NCBI GenBank assembly: GCA_031277195.1
Contig: JAITMU010000014.1
Span: 1 to 5,376, forward strand
DNA: 5,376 bases
Direction of reading: 5' to 3'
DNA from: Gallionellaceae bacterium
GTDB lineage: Bacteria > Pseudomonadota > Gammaproteobacteria > Burkholderiales > Gallionellaceae
Below are positions 1 through 4,864 of this stretch, piece after piece. Each line of letters starts with the position of its first letter. Within the stretch, counting starts at the first letter, position 1. Below the pieces are notes generated by a model. The model was given only the letters and a program-made list of their open reading frames with translations. It was not told the origin of the DNA and searched no databases. The translations under genes and the position numbers were made by a program.

Positions 1-948
1 TTGTTCGATTTCTGTCGCCGCGTGGACAAGCGCATCGTCAATCGCCGCGCCATCGAAGCGTTGATCCGGGGCGGCGCGTTCGACAAGCTTTCCGATCATC
101 GTTACCAGTTGCTCGCCTCGCTGGATGCAGCGCTCGGCAGCGCCGAACAATTCGCGCGTTCGGCGAATCAGAATAGTTTGTTCGGTGATGATGAAAGCGT
201 GGCGATGCCGGTGTTGCTGGCAGACGTATTGCTCTGGGGTGAGCGTGAGCGGTTGCAAAATGAAAAGCTGGCGCTGGGTTTTTATCTCAGCGGGCATCCG
301 TATCAGGAGTACGCGACGGAGTTGGCGCATTTCGTCAAACACCGTTTGGTCGATTTGACGCCGCAGCTTGTCAGCCAGAGAACAGGCAACGGCGAGCGGC
401 GCGACGGATGGCGCGGTGAGGGCGGCGGACGACGCGGCGGCATGTCGCTGATCCTCGCTGGCATGGTGAGTGGTGTGCGCATTCAGCAGACGCGGCGCGG
501 GCGCATGGCCGTGGTCACGCTGGACGACGGCAGCGCGCAGGTGGAGATGACGGTGTTTAACGAACTGTTTGAAAATAGCCGCCCGTGGATACGCGAAGAT
601 GAATTGCTGGTGGTGCGCGGCAAAGCCAGCATGGATGAGTATTCCGGCAACATGCGTGTCAGCGCGGATGAACTGTTTGACTTCGCCTCGGCGCGTTCCC
701 AATTCGCCCGCCATCTGGAAATCGCAGTCGATGCCAACCAGCAGATTCGCATCGAAAAACTGAAGGAATTATTTGCGCCTTACCGTGAAGAAGGGAGATG
801 TCCGGTGGTGATTCATTACCGCAACGGCACGGCCAGCACGCAGATGCGACTGGGCGATGATTGGCGCATTACGCTGCATGATGGTTTGATGTCCGACCTG
901 GGGAAATTGCTGGGCGAGCGGAATGTGCGGGTGAGTTATGCGGCTTGA
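1..948 (+). CDS. dnaE: DNA polymerase III alpha subunit, C-terminal part (5' end outside window)
   Basis: Catalytic subunit of the replicative DNA polymerase in the cytoplasm; only the last 315 residues are present. The reading frame is open at position 1, and the TTG there aligns with an internal Leu of E. coli DnaE (LFDFC), so it is not a start. Visible parts in order: a helix-hairpin-helix-type stretch at residues 12-28 (VNRRAIEALIRGGAFD resembles LNRRVLEKLIMSGAFD of E. coli); a textbook beta-clamp-binding pentapeptide QNSLF at 57-61; the conserved GFYLSGHP at 93-100; an OB-fold at about 148-228 (SLILAGMVSGVR, TLDDGSAQVEMTVF, ELLVVRGKAS); and the C-terminal tau-binding-type region to the TGA at 946-948. 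An Arg/Gly-rich stretch at 129-147 between the tip of the fingers and the OB-fold looks like a lineage-specific linker. No operon partner is evident, since 72 nt separate it from the next gene. Identity is near certain from alignment by eye. Confidence 0.96.
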   Translation: MFDFCRRVDKRIVNRRAIEALIRGGAFDKLSDHRYQLLASLDAALGSAEQFARSANQNSLFGDDESVAMPVLLADVLLWGERERLQNEKLALGFYLSGHPYQEYATELAHFVKHRLVDLTPQLVSQRTGNGERRDGWRGEGGGRRGGMSLILAGMVSGVRIQQTRRGRMAVVTLDDGSAQVEMTVFNELFENSRPWIREDELLVVRGKASMDEYSGNMRVSADELFDFASARSQFARHLEIAVDANQQIRIEKLKELFAPYREEGRCPVVIHYRNGTASTQMRLGDDWRITLHDGLMSDLGKLLGERNVRVSYAA

Positions 949-1020
949 GGATGGGTCTCCCTAATAAATGATAAACTCCCCCTCACGATTTCACCCTCAA
1001 CCCGCTATCAAGGAACCATC

Positions 1021-1554
1021 ATGATGAAGAACACCCTCGCGATTGCCCTGCTTTCCGCCCTCATCGCCACGCCGGCATTTGCTGCCGATGCTGCGAAAGC
1101 GTCCGCTCCCAAATCGACGTCCGCGCAGAAAGACAAATCCAAAGACTGCGATTGCGATGCCGCGCACGGTCATGGCGGCTATGGGCATGGAGGCGCTGGC
1201 ATGGGTTACGGCGGTCACGGCATGGGCATGGGCGGCATGGCGCCTCACGCGGGGATGCTGGCCGGGCTGAATCTCAGCAAGGAACAGCAGAGCCAGATCA
1301 CCAAACTGAGTGATGACTTTCAGCACAACAACTGGACGAATCAAGGTCTCATCAACGACGAAAGCGCGAAGCTGCGCGATCTGTATCAGGCCGACAAGCG
1401 CGATGCCGACGCCATCGACAAGTCCTATCAAAAGATTTTTGACATCAAGCGCCAGATGATTCGGGACTACGTGGAGTTGCGCAATAAAATCGACGCGGCG
1501 CTGACGCCGGAGCAACAGGCGAAGATGAAGGAAATGCGTCACGGCCATATGTAA
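1021..1554 (+). CDS. Spy/CpxP-like periplasmic protein with His/Gly/Met-rich segment
   Basis: Probably a secreted periplasmic protein of the Spy/CpxP/ZraP group (LTxxQ-motif proteins), which act as ATP-independent chaperones or as metal and envelope-stress sensors. Residues 1-21 form a clear Sec signal peptide (Lys after the start, hydrophobic core, TPAFA then AD), with predicted cleavage after Ala21. The mature N-terminus is Lys/Ala/Ser-rich and carries Cys43 and Cys45 in a CDCD motif. A flexible segment at about 49-80 with repeated HG, GYGHGG and MGMGGM follows, plausibly binding metal. The helical domain, about 83-170, has two LTxxQ-type motifs: LSKEQ at 85-89 and LTPEQ at 161-165. The C-terminus ends in HGHM. 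An AAGGA Shine-Dalgarno at 1010-1014 serves either of two tandem ATG codons, 1021 or 1024; the first is given. It stands alone between dnaE and a terminator. The 949-1020 leader has no convincing -35/-10 pair. The family call is solid; metal binding is inferred from composition. Confidence 0.85.
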   Translation: MMKNTLAIALLSALIATPAFAADAAKASAPKSTSAQKDKSKDCDCDAAHGHGGYGHGGAGMGYGGHGMGMGGMAPHAGMLAGLNLSKEQQSQITKLSDDFQHNNWTNQGLINDESAKLRDLYQADKRDADAIDKSYQKIFDIKRQMIRDYVELRNKIDAALTPEQQAKMKEMRHGHM

Positions 1555-1587
1555 GGTAGGCACGCCGCGCGGGTCGCGGTAAGATTC

Positions 1588-1621
1588 ACAAAACGGCAGG
1601 CGGGTTCTGCCGTTTTGTTTT
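1588..1621 (+). terminator. Rho-independent terminator after the Spy-like gene
   Basis: A perfect 12-bp stem pairs 1588-1599 (ACAAAACGGCAG) with 1607-1618 (CTGCCGTTTTGT) around a 7-nt loop (1600-1606). The T-rich tail TTTTGTTTTG follows. It lies 33 nt after the stop codon. The A-tract on the left arm mirrors the T-tract, so it may also work on the reverse strand. It separates the Spy-like gene from rnk, which therefore needs its own promoter. Confidence 0.88.
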
Positions 1622-1625
1622 GTCG

Positions 1626-1631
1626 TATAGT
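1626..1631 (+). promoter_or_regulatory. Candidate -10 box for the rnk-like gene
   Basis: TATAGT is one base from the sigma-70 -10 consensus and sits 25 nt before the rnk start, directly after the terminator T-tract. No good -35 is present at 15-18 nt upstream, because that interval is the right half of the terminator hairpin. The placement is sensible, since rnk is cut off from upstream transcription, but the match is weak. Confidence 0.3.
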
Positions 1632-1656
1632 GCATAACCCGTTTTCGAGGAAAACC

Positions 1657-2064
1657 ATGAAACCGAAAATCATCATTTCGACGCTCGACGCAGAGCGGCT
1701 GGAGACGCTGATGGCGTCGTTGCCCGAACGCGCCTTTCCGGGGCGGGATGATCTGGATGCCGAGCTGGCGCGCGCGGATGTTGTCGATTCAAAAGAGATA
1801 CCGCCGACCGTGGTGACCATGAATTCAACCGTGAGATTCAAAATCAAATCGTCGTCGGAAGAATTTCATCTGCGGCTGGTGTACCCGCAGGATGTCGATG
1901 TCAGCGGCGGCACAATTTCCATCCTGTCGCCGGTGGGCAGCGCGCTGCTGGGACTTTCCGTCGGCGACGAAATCGAATGGCCGAAACCCGGCGGCGGGAT
2001 GCTGGAAGTGCGGATTGAGGACGTCACCTACCAGCCGGAGCGGGCAGGGGAGTATGGCCGGTAG
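1657..2064 (+). CDS. rnk: Rnk-like nucleoside diphosphate kinase regulator (GreA/GreB C-terminal fold)
   Basis: A cytoplasmic RNA polymerase-binding protein of the Gre-factor superfamily. In E. coli, Rnk affects nucleoside diphosphate kinase levels and competes with GreA/DksA-type factors at the polymerase secondary channel. At 135 residues it matches E. coli Rnk (136). Residues 1-45 form the short N-terminal helical region (KIIISTLDAERLETL, then DLDAELARADVV). From about 50 comes the FKBP-like domain with the family signatures TVVTMNSTVRF (51-61), LVYPQD (74-79) and SPVGSALLGLSVGDEIEW (91-108), ending YQPERAGEY. The short N-terminal arm lacks the long Gre coiled coil, which fits Rnk and not GreA. 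ATG 1657 is chosen over the upstream in-frame ATG at 1615 because GAGG lies 6 nt before it, the N-terminus then matches Rnk, and 1615 falls inside the terminator. The TAG stop lies within a dispersed repeat head (2061-2077). Confidence 0.92.
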   Translation: MKPKIIISTLDAERLETLMASLPERAFPGRDDLDAELARADVVDSKEIPPTVVTMNSTVRFKIKSSSEEFHLRLVYPQDVDVSGGTISILSPVGSALLGLSVGDEIEWPKPGGGMLEVRIEDVTYQPERAGEYGR

Positions 2065-2077
2065 GGCGGGGCTTGCC
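2061..2077 (+). repeat. Repeat head box, copy 1 (overlaps rnk stop codon)
   Basis: GTAGGGCGGGGCTTGCC recurs at 4558-4574 in the same orientation with one C/T difference. In both places the TAG in GTAGGG is the stop codon of the preceding gene, here rnk and there the second transporter half. The next bases let GGGG (2068-2071) pair with CCCC (2076-2079) as a small GC hairpin. The CTGCTG box of element A follows at once. I read it as the outer end of the dispersed element, which appears to have inserted at, or supplied, the gene terminus. Confidence 0.6.
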
Positions 2078-2078
2078 C

Positions 2079-2302
2079 CACTGCTGTCCCACAATTTTTT
2101 TGTATTTGACAGAAGGGTTAGCACAGAAAGCAAAACACATCGCAACCTTTTGATTCCCGTCATTCCCGCGCAGGCGGGAATCCAAGGACGTTAGGGTTGG
2201 TGTTAGCGTTGCACTGCATGTCACATAAACACGAAAGTCCTGGGATTCCCGCCTGCGCGGGAATGACGAGGTAGGGAGTGCAAAAATTGCGGGACAGCAG
2301 TG
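2079..2302. repeat. Element A: outer inverted repeat, nested around a REPIN-like core
   Basis: The left arm at 2079-2103 (CACTGCTGTCCCACAATTTTT) is repeated in inverse at 2279-2302, where the reverse complement reads CACTGCTGTCCCGCAATTTT. The arms differ by one A/G change and by the length of the T-run. On the right, 10 nt separate the arm from the core, and that spacing is shared with element B. On the left, about 54 unrelated nt intervene (2104-2157), so the left side looks disrupted or diverged. Together with the head box and core it fills most of the gap between rnk and the porin gene. No long open frame here is credible: the short ones come from the repeat itself. Confidence 0.7.
2158..2268. 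repeat. Element A core: paired dRS3-like palindromes in inverted orientation (REPIN-like)
   Basis: A 32-nt arm at 2158-2189 starting CGTCATTCCCGCGCAGGCGG matches the reverse complement of 2237-2268 with one mismatch. Each arm contains its own palindrome fitting ATTCCC-N8-GGGAAT (2162-2181 and 2245-2264), an 8-bp stem with a 4-nt loop. That pattern is the definition of the Neisseria dRS3 repeat, and similar units are common between genes of Betaproteobacteria. The 47-nt spacer (2190-2236) has only weak internal pairing (GTGTT 2200-2204 with AACAC 2228-2232). No target-site duplication or transposase is visible, so this is a non-autonomous repeat. Confidence 0.85.
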
Positions 2303-2420
2303 CGCGCGGCCAATCCCGCGATATTCCTTTTTCATCTAACGATAGCAGAATAAACCAGTTAAAAATCGCGGCATTTCTTCGTAGCATGTCGCCCCAATCT
2401 TATTTTTTGAAGTGATTCCC
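2303..2420 (+). other. Leader of the FadL-like gene, no clear promoter
   Basis: The 118 nt between element A and the porin start are AT-richer than the coding DNA around them. They hold a GC palindrome-like patch (2301-2320) and T-rich runs. I find no convincing sigma-70 -35/-10 pair, no sigma-54 GG-N10-GC motif and no riboswitch-like structure. Any promoter for the transport block should lie here or within element A. Confidence 0.4.
2409..2414 (+). promoter_or_regulatory. Ribosome binding site choosing ATG 2421
   Basis: GAAGTG lies 6 nt before ATG 2421. The in-frame GTG at 2412 overlaps this purine-rich stretch, and only T-rich sequence precedes it, so ATG is the better start. The match to AGGAGG is only moderate. 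Confidence 0.5.
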
Positions 2421-3695
2421 ATGACTTTCGCTCGTCTATCGACTCTATCGATCATTGCTTTGTTCAGCAGTTCTCCGGCCTTCGCCACCGATGGCTATTT
2501 CGCGCTCAGTTACAGCGTCAAGTCGCAAGGCATGGGCGGTGTCGGCATTGCGTTGCCGCAGGACGGGCTTGCCGCCGCCACCAATCCGGCGGGATCGGCT
2601 TTTGTGGAAGATCGCGCCGATGTCGGATTGACCTGGTTCTCGCCAGACCGTCACGCCACCATCACCGGCAACGGCGCTGGCGCCGACGGCACATACAGCG
2701 GCAACGGCAAGCGCAATTTCTACATACCGGAGCTGGGCTACGTCAGGCAGGTCAGCCCGTCCACCACGGTGGGGCTCGCCATTTATGCCAACGGCGGCAT
2801 GAACACGGAATACAACGACAACCCCTACGCCGCATTCGGCAGCACCGGCAAAGCGGGCGTCAATCTCGAACAACTGTTCATCAGCCCTTCGTTGGCGTAC
2901 CGGCTGAACGAACATCATGCCGTGGGCATCGCGCTGAATTTCGCCTACCAGAAATTTTCCGCGCAGGGCTTGGGCGCTTTCGCGCAAACGGGAGCGCAGC
3001 AGGTTTCCGTCGCGCCCGACAACGTGACGAATCAAGGCAACGACAGCTCGACTGGCTGGGGCGTTCGTCTGGGCTGGACAGGGCAGATCACGCCTGAGCT
3101 GACGCTGGGCGCGGCCTGGACATCGAAAACCAACATGGGCAATTTCGACAAATATCGCGGGCTGTTTGCGGGCAACGGCGGTTTCGACATCCCCGAAAGC
3201 TACGGCCTCGGCCTGGCCTACAAGCTGACGCCGGTCTGGACGGTCGCCGCCGATGTGACGGAGATCAAATACAGCGACATTGATTCCGTCGCCAATCCCT
3301 TGTCGAACCTGACCGTGCAGGGCAATCCGCTGGGTTCGGCAAACGGCCCCGGCTTTGGCTGGCGCGATGTGACGGTGTACAAGCTGGGCGTCAGCTATGA
3401 CTATTCGCCCGATCTCACTTTGCGCGCGGGCTACAACCACTCTGGACAGCCGATTCCTGCCGACCAGACTTTCTTCAACATCCTCGCCCCGGGCGTGGTG
3501 CAGGATCACCTGACGGTGGGCGCGACCTGGAAAGTGTTTGGCAATGGCGAATTGAGCTTGGCCTATGCCCATGTATTTGAAGAAACTGTGAACGGTTCCA
3601 ACTCCATCCCCGCCAACTTCGGTGGCGGCAATGCCAACTTAACCATGTCCGAGGATTCCCTTGGCGTCGCTTATGGCTGGAAATTTCAGCTATAG
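2421..3695 (+). CDS. FadL/OmpP1/TodX-family outer-membrane channel
   Basis: Probably an outer-membrane beta-barrel importing small or hydrophobic molecules, as FadL does for long-chain fatty acids and TodX-type proteins do for aromatics. At 424 residues it is close to the family norm (E. coli FadL 446). A signal peptide covers 1-22 (LSIIALFSSSPAFA, then TDG). The plug or hatch region follows, with SQGMGGVGIALPQDGLAAAT (35-54) and the conserved NPAG at 55-58, the NPA motif of FadL homologues. The rest alternates aromatic strands with Gly/Asn-rich loops: NFYIPELGYVRQ, TTVGLAIYANGG, LFISPSLAYRLNEHHAVGIA, and TLRAGYNHSGQPIP at 333-346, which resembles the FadL segment FRTGIAFDDSPVP. The last strand, SLGVAYGWKFQL, ends in Leu instead of the usual Phe. 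The substrate cannot be told. The YeeE/YedE pair starts 39 nt downstream with no terminator between, so co-transcription and a sulfur-compound substrate are plausible. The ATG was chosen over GTG 2412 on the ribosome binding site. Confidence 0.88.
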   Translation: MTFARLSTLSIIALFSSSPAFATDGYFALSYSVKSQGMGGVGIALPQDGLAAATNPAGSAFVEDRADVGLTWFSPDRHATITGNGAGADGTYSGNGKRNFYIPELGYVRQVSPSTTVGLAIYANGGMNTEYNDNPYAAFGSTGKAGVNLEQLFISPSLAYRLNEHHAVGIALNFAYQKFSAQGLGAFAQTGAQQVSVAPDNVTNQGNDSSTGWGVRLGWTGQITPELTLGAAWTSKTNMGNFDKYRGLFAGNGGFDIPESYGLGLAYKLTPVWTVAADVTEIKYSDIDSVANPLSNLTVQGNPLGSANGPGFGWRDVTVYKLGVSYDYSPDLTLRAGYNHSGQPIPADQTFFNILAPGVVQDHLTVGATWKVFGNGELSLAYAHVFEETVNGSNSIPANFGGGNANLTMSEDSLGVAYGWKFQL

Positions 3696-3698
3696 GTG

Positions 3699-3704
3699 TA
3701 TAAT
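3699..3704 (+). promoter_or_regulatory. Candidate -10 box ahead of the sulfur-transporter pair
   Basis: A perfect TATAAT lies in the 39-nt gap, 30 nt before ATG 3735, with TG directly upstream (TGTATAAT, one base short of a true extended -10). The stretch 16-18 nt upstream (around 3675-3682, GGCTGGAA) is no -35 match and is porin coding sequence. It could provide extra transcription of the transporter genes in addition to read-through. Confidence 0.35.
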
Positions 3705-3734
3705 TAAGACTGCATAAACATCGGAACGTCAGAA

Positions 3735-4142
3735 ATGATTGCTGCACTGCTGGGCGGCGTGCTGATAGGTAGCGCCGCCCTGTTATTTTTCGCATTGAAC
3801 GGACGCATCGCCGGAGTCAGCGGCATCATCCGTAACTTCTTGTTTGGCAAGGAACGTCTGGGTTCGATGCTGTTTTTGATCGGCGTGGTCGCGGGTGCCG
3901 GAATTTTCTATGCGCTGGGCGGCAGCACGCCGGTTGCGCGCGAGAATTTTCCCGCCTGGCTGCTCGCGCTCGCTGGCGTGTTGACGGGTTTTGGCACGGC
4001 TTTGGCGCGCGGCTGCACCAGCGGTCACGGCGTTTGCGGATTGGGGCGGCTGTCGCCCCGCTCGCTGGCGGCAGTGGCGACCTTCATCGGCACGGCCATG
4101 CTCACGACCTTCGTCGTGCGCCACATTTTCGGAGTGAGCTGA
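3735..4142 (+). CDS. YeeE/YedE-family sulfur transporter, first half
   Basis: An inner-membrane protein of the YeeE/YedE (Sulf_transp) family, related to the thiosulfate transporter TsuA/YeeE and to PmpA-type split permeases. The 135 residues hold about four hydrophobic helices: 2-22, 42-62, 73-91 and 111-130. The hallmark is the conserved loop GCTSGHGVCGLGRLSPRS at 93-110, with Cys94 and Cys101; in TsuA, conserved cysteines in such re-entrant loops relay thiosulfate. Full-length TsuA has two such repeats in one chain, whereas here each repeat is a separate gene. The start has GGAA 8 nt upstream and the peptide begins directly with the first helix. The stop TGA shares its A with the next start codon, so translational coupling with the second half is very likely. 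The family call is strong. The substrate (thiosulfate, sulfide or polysulfide, or another sulfur species) is inference. Confidence 0.9.
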   Translation: MIAALLGGVLIGSAALLFFALNGRIAGVSGIIRNFLFGKERLGSMLFLIGVVAGAGIFYALGGSTPVARENFPAWLLALAGVLTGFGTALARGCTSGHGVCGLGRLSPRSLAAVATFIGTAMLTTFVVRHIFGVS

Positions 4143-4561
4143 TGAGCGGCATCGTCACACTCATTGCGGGGTTGCTTTTCGGATTTGGCCTGGCGCTTTC
4201 CAGCATGACGCACCCCCAGGTCGTCCTGGGTTTCCTCGACGTAACCGGCGCATGGGATCCCAGTCTGGTGTTGGTGCTGGCTGGCGCGGTTGGCGTGACG
4301 CTAACCGGCTTTTACGCGCTGCGCGGATTGAAAAAACCGCTTCTCGCCGACGCCTTTTCCGTCGCCAGCTCAACGAAAATCGATCGCCCCCTGATCGCAG
4401 GCTCCATCCTGTTCGGCATCGGCTGGGGTATCGGCGGCTACTGCCCCGGCCCCGCGATCGCCTTGCTGGCCGCGCCCAATCAGGAACTATGGATCATCCT
4501 CCCCGCGCTGCTGGTCGGCTATGCGCTGCACGAATATCTGATCGGACGGCGTTCCAAGTAG
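4142..4561 (+). CDS. YeeE/YedE-family sulfur transporter, second half (DUF6691-type)
   Basis: Partner subunit of the split inner-membrane sulfur permease, 139 residues with about four hydrophobic segments: 3-21, 40-60, 84-110 and 116-133. It carries the family signatures GFGLALSSM (14-22), VVLGFLDVTGAWDPSL (27-42) and GWGIGGYCPGPA (94-105), whose Cys101 corresponds to the conserved substrate-relay cysteine of the second repeat. ATG 4142 overlaps the upstream stop in ATGA, and GGAG at 4131-4134 lies 7 nt before it, which settles the start against longer in-frame options inside the first gene. The hydrophilic loop at 61-82 is short and of no known function. The two halves presumably form one pseudo-symmetric transporter in the cytoplasmic membrane. 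The TAG stop coincides with the second head box. No rhodanese, TusA or BigR-type partner is visible in this window. Confidence 0.9.
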   Translation: MSGIVTLIAGLLFGFGLALSSMTHPQVVLGFLDVTGAWDPSLVLVLAGAVGVTLTGFYALRGLKKPLLADAFSVASSTKIDRPLIAGSILFGIGWGIGGYCPGPAIALLAAPNQELWIILPALLVGYALHEYLIGRRSK

Positions 4562-4574
4562 GGCGGGGTTTGCC
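4558..4574 (+). repeat. Repeat head box, copy 2 (overlaps stop codon of transporter half 2)
   Basis: GTAGGGCGGGGTTTGCC differs from 2061-2077 by one base and again supplies the upstream gene's TAG stop. The two copies are direct repeats about 2.5 kb apart, on either side of the porin-transporter block. Confidence 0.6.
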
Positions 4575-4588
4575 TCGTGCGGCAAGCC
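4567..4588 (+). terminator. Hairpin after the transporter operon, possible terminator
   Basis: GGTTTGCC (4567-4574) pairs with GGCAAGCC (4581-4588), an 8-bp stem with one G-T wobble and a 6-nt loop, starting 6 nt after the stop codon. No T-tract follows, so it is not a canonical intrinsic terminator. Further on, CGGGG (4607-4611) could pair with CCCCG (4627-4631) just before CATTTTTG, a weaker but better-placed termination candidate. Either may end the porin-transporter transcript. Confidence 0.4.
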
Positions 4589-4618
4589 TCTCAATGCGTT
4601 ACTGCACGGGGTGAATCC

Positions 4619-4663
4619 CGCTGCTGCCCCGCATTTTTGTACCCCCTGCCTCGTCATTCCAGC
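4619..4663 (+). repeat. Conserved repeat box shared with element A
   Basis: This stretch aligns with the reverse complement of 2257-2302 over about 45 nt with one gap and six mismatches, all transitions except the last (C/A in the palindrome). The most constant parts are CTGCTG, CCCGCA, TTTTTG and CCTCGTCATTCC. A shorter version is at 2081-2101. It shows that the dispersed unit extends well beyond the palindromes. Confidence 0.7.
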
Positions 4664-4775
4664 GAACGCTGGCATCCAGTTTGTTAAATATAACTGGCGC
4701 AGCCAGACAACATTGGTTTTGTCCGCTACGCGGATTGAATATTTTTGCTGGATTCCAGCGTTCGCTGGAATGACG
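4652..4775. repeat. Element B core: inverted pair of palindromes (REPIN-like)
   Basis: CGTCATTCCAGCGAACGCTG begins a 28-nt arm at 4652-4679 that matches the reverse complement of 4748-4775 with one mismatch. Each arm is itself a palindrome, ATTCCA-N8-TGGAAT (4656-4675, with one mismatch, and 4752-4771). The 68-nt spacer can continue the outer stem (AAATAT 4686-4691 with ATATTT 4739-4744). It also holds two neat 5-bp hairpins with 3-nt loops, CTGGC/GCCAG at 4694-4706 and TCCGC/GCGGA at 4722-4734. It belongs to the same family as the core at 2158-2268 but has a different spacer and a C-to-A palindrome variant. No transposase or target duplication is seen. Confidence 0.85.
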
Positions 4776-4864
4776 GGATGCGCCGTTGCCAGGAACAGTT
4801 TGCGTTTGATTTTGGCGATGGGCTGTTGATTTGACGCAGGGCGAGACACGTCCCACGTTTCTTG
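4776..4864. other. Gap between element B and the Sel1-repeat gene, nothing identified
   Basis: These 89 nt lie between convergent genes. I see no start codon with a ribosome site, no strong hairpin with a T-tract on either strand and no further repeat copy. A terminator for the minus-strand gene was looked for and not found. Confidence 0.4.

Noticed and set aside
945..977. Sigma-70 promoter for the Spy-like gene (TTGAGG with TAAACT)
   Set aside because: The spacing is 21 nt and both hexamers are imperfect. A promoter must exist somewhere nearby but this one is not supported.
997..1635. Minus-strand open frame (212 codons) opposite the Spy-like gene
   Set aside because: It begins inside the terminator hairpin, has no ribosome site and covers a convincing secreted-protein gene with the LTxxQ motif on the other strand.
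1615..1656. Longer N-terminus for the Rnk-like protein from ATG 1615
   Set aside because: The added 14 residues have no homology, the start lies within the terminator stem and has no ribosome site, whereas ATG 1657 has GAGG 6 nt upstream.
2158..2268. CRISPR array
   Set aside because: There are only two palindromic units, in opposite orientation with a single spacer, and no cas genes.
2061..2302. Insertion sequence or classic MITE
   Set aside because: No transposase fragment is present, and no target-site duplication flanks either the outer or the inner inverted repeats. The ends fit a REP/dRS3-type repeat better.
2445..3572. Long minus-strand open frame (375 codons) opposite the porin gene
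   Set aside because: Its product is Arg/Ala/Val-rich without family motifs or a signal, and it lies entirely antisense to a well-supported FadL-like gene. It reflects GC-rich codon use.
4611..4829. Short open frames across element B, with peptides such as VIPANAGIQ and WIPAFAGMT
   Set aside because: These peptides are translations of the palindromic repeat itself, a well-known source of spurious small hypothetical proteins. The same applies to VIPAQAGIQ-type frames across 2158-2268.
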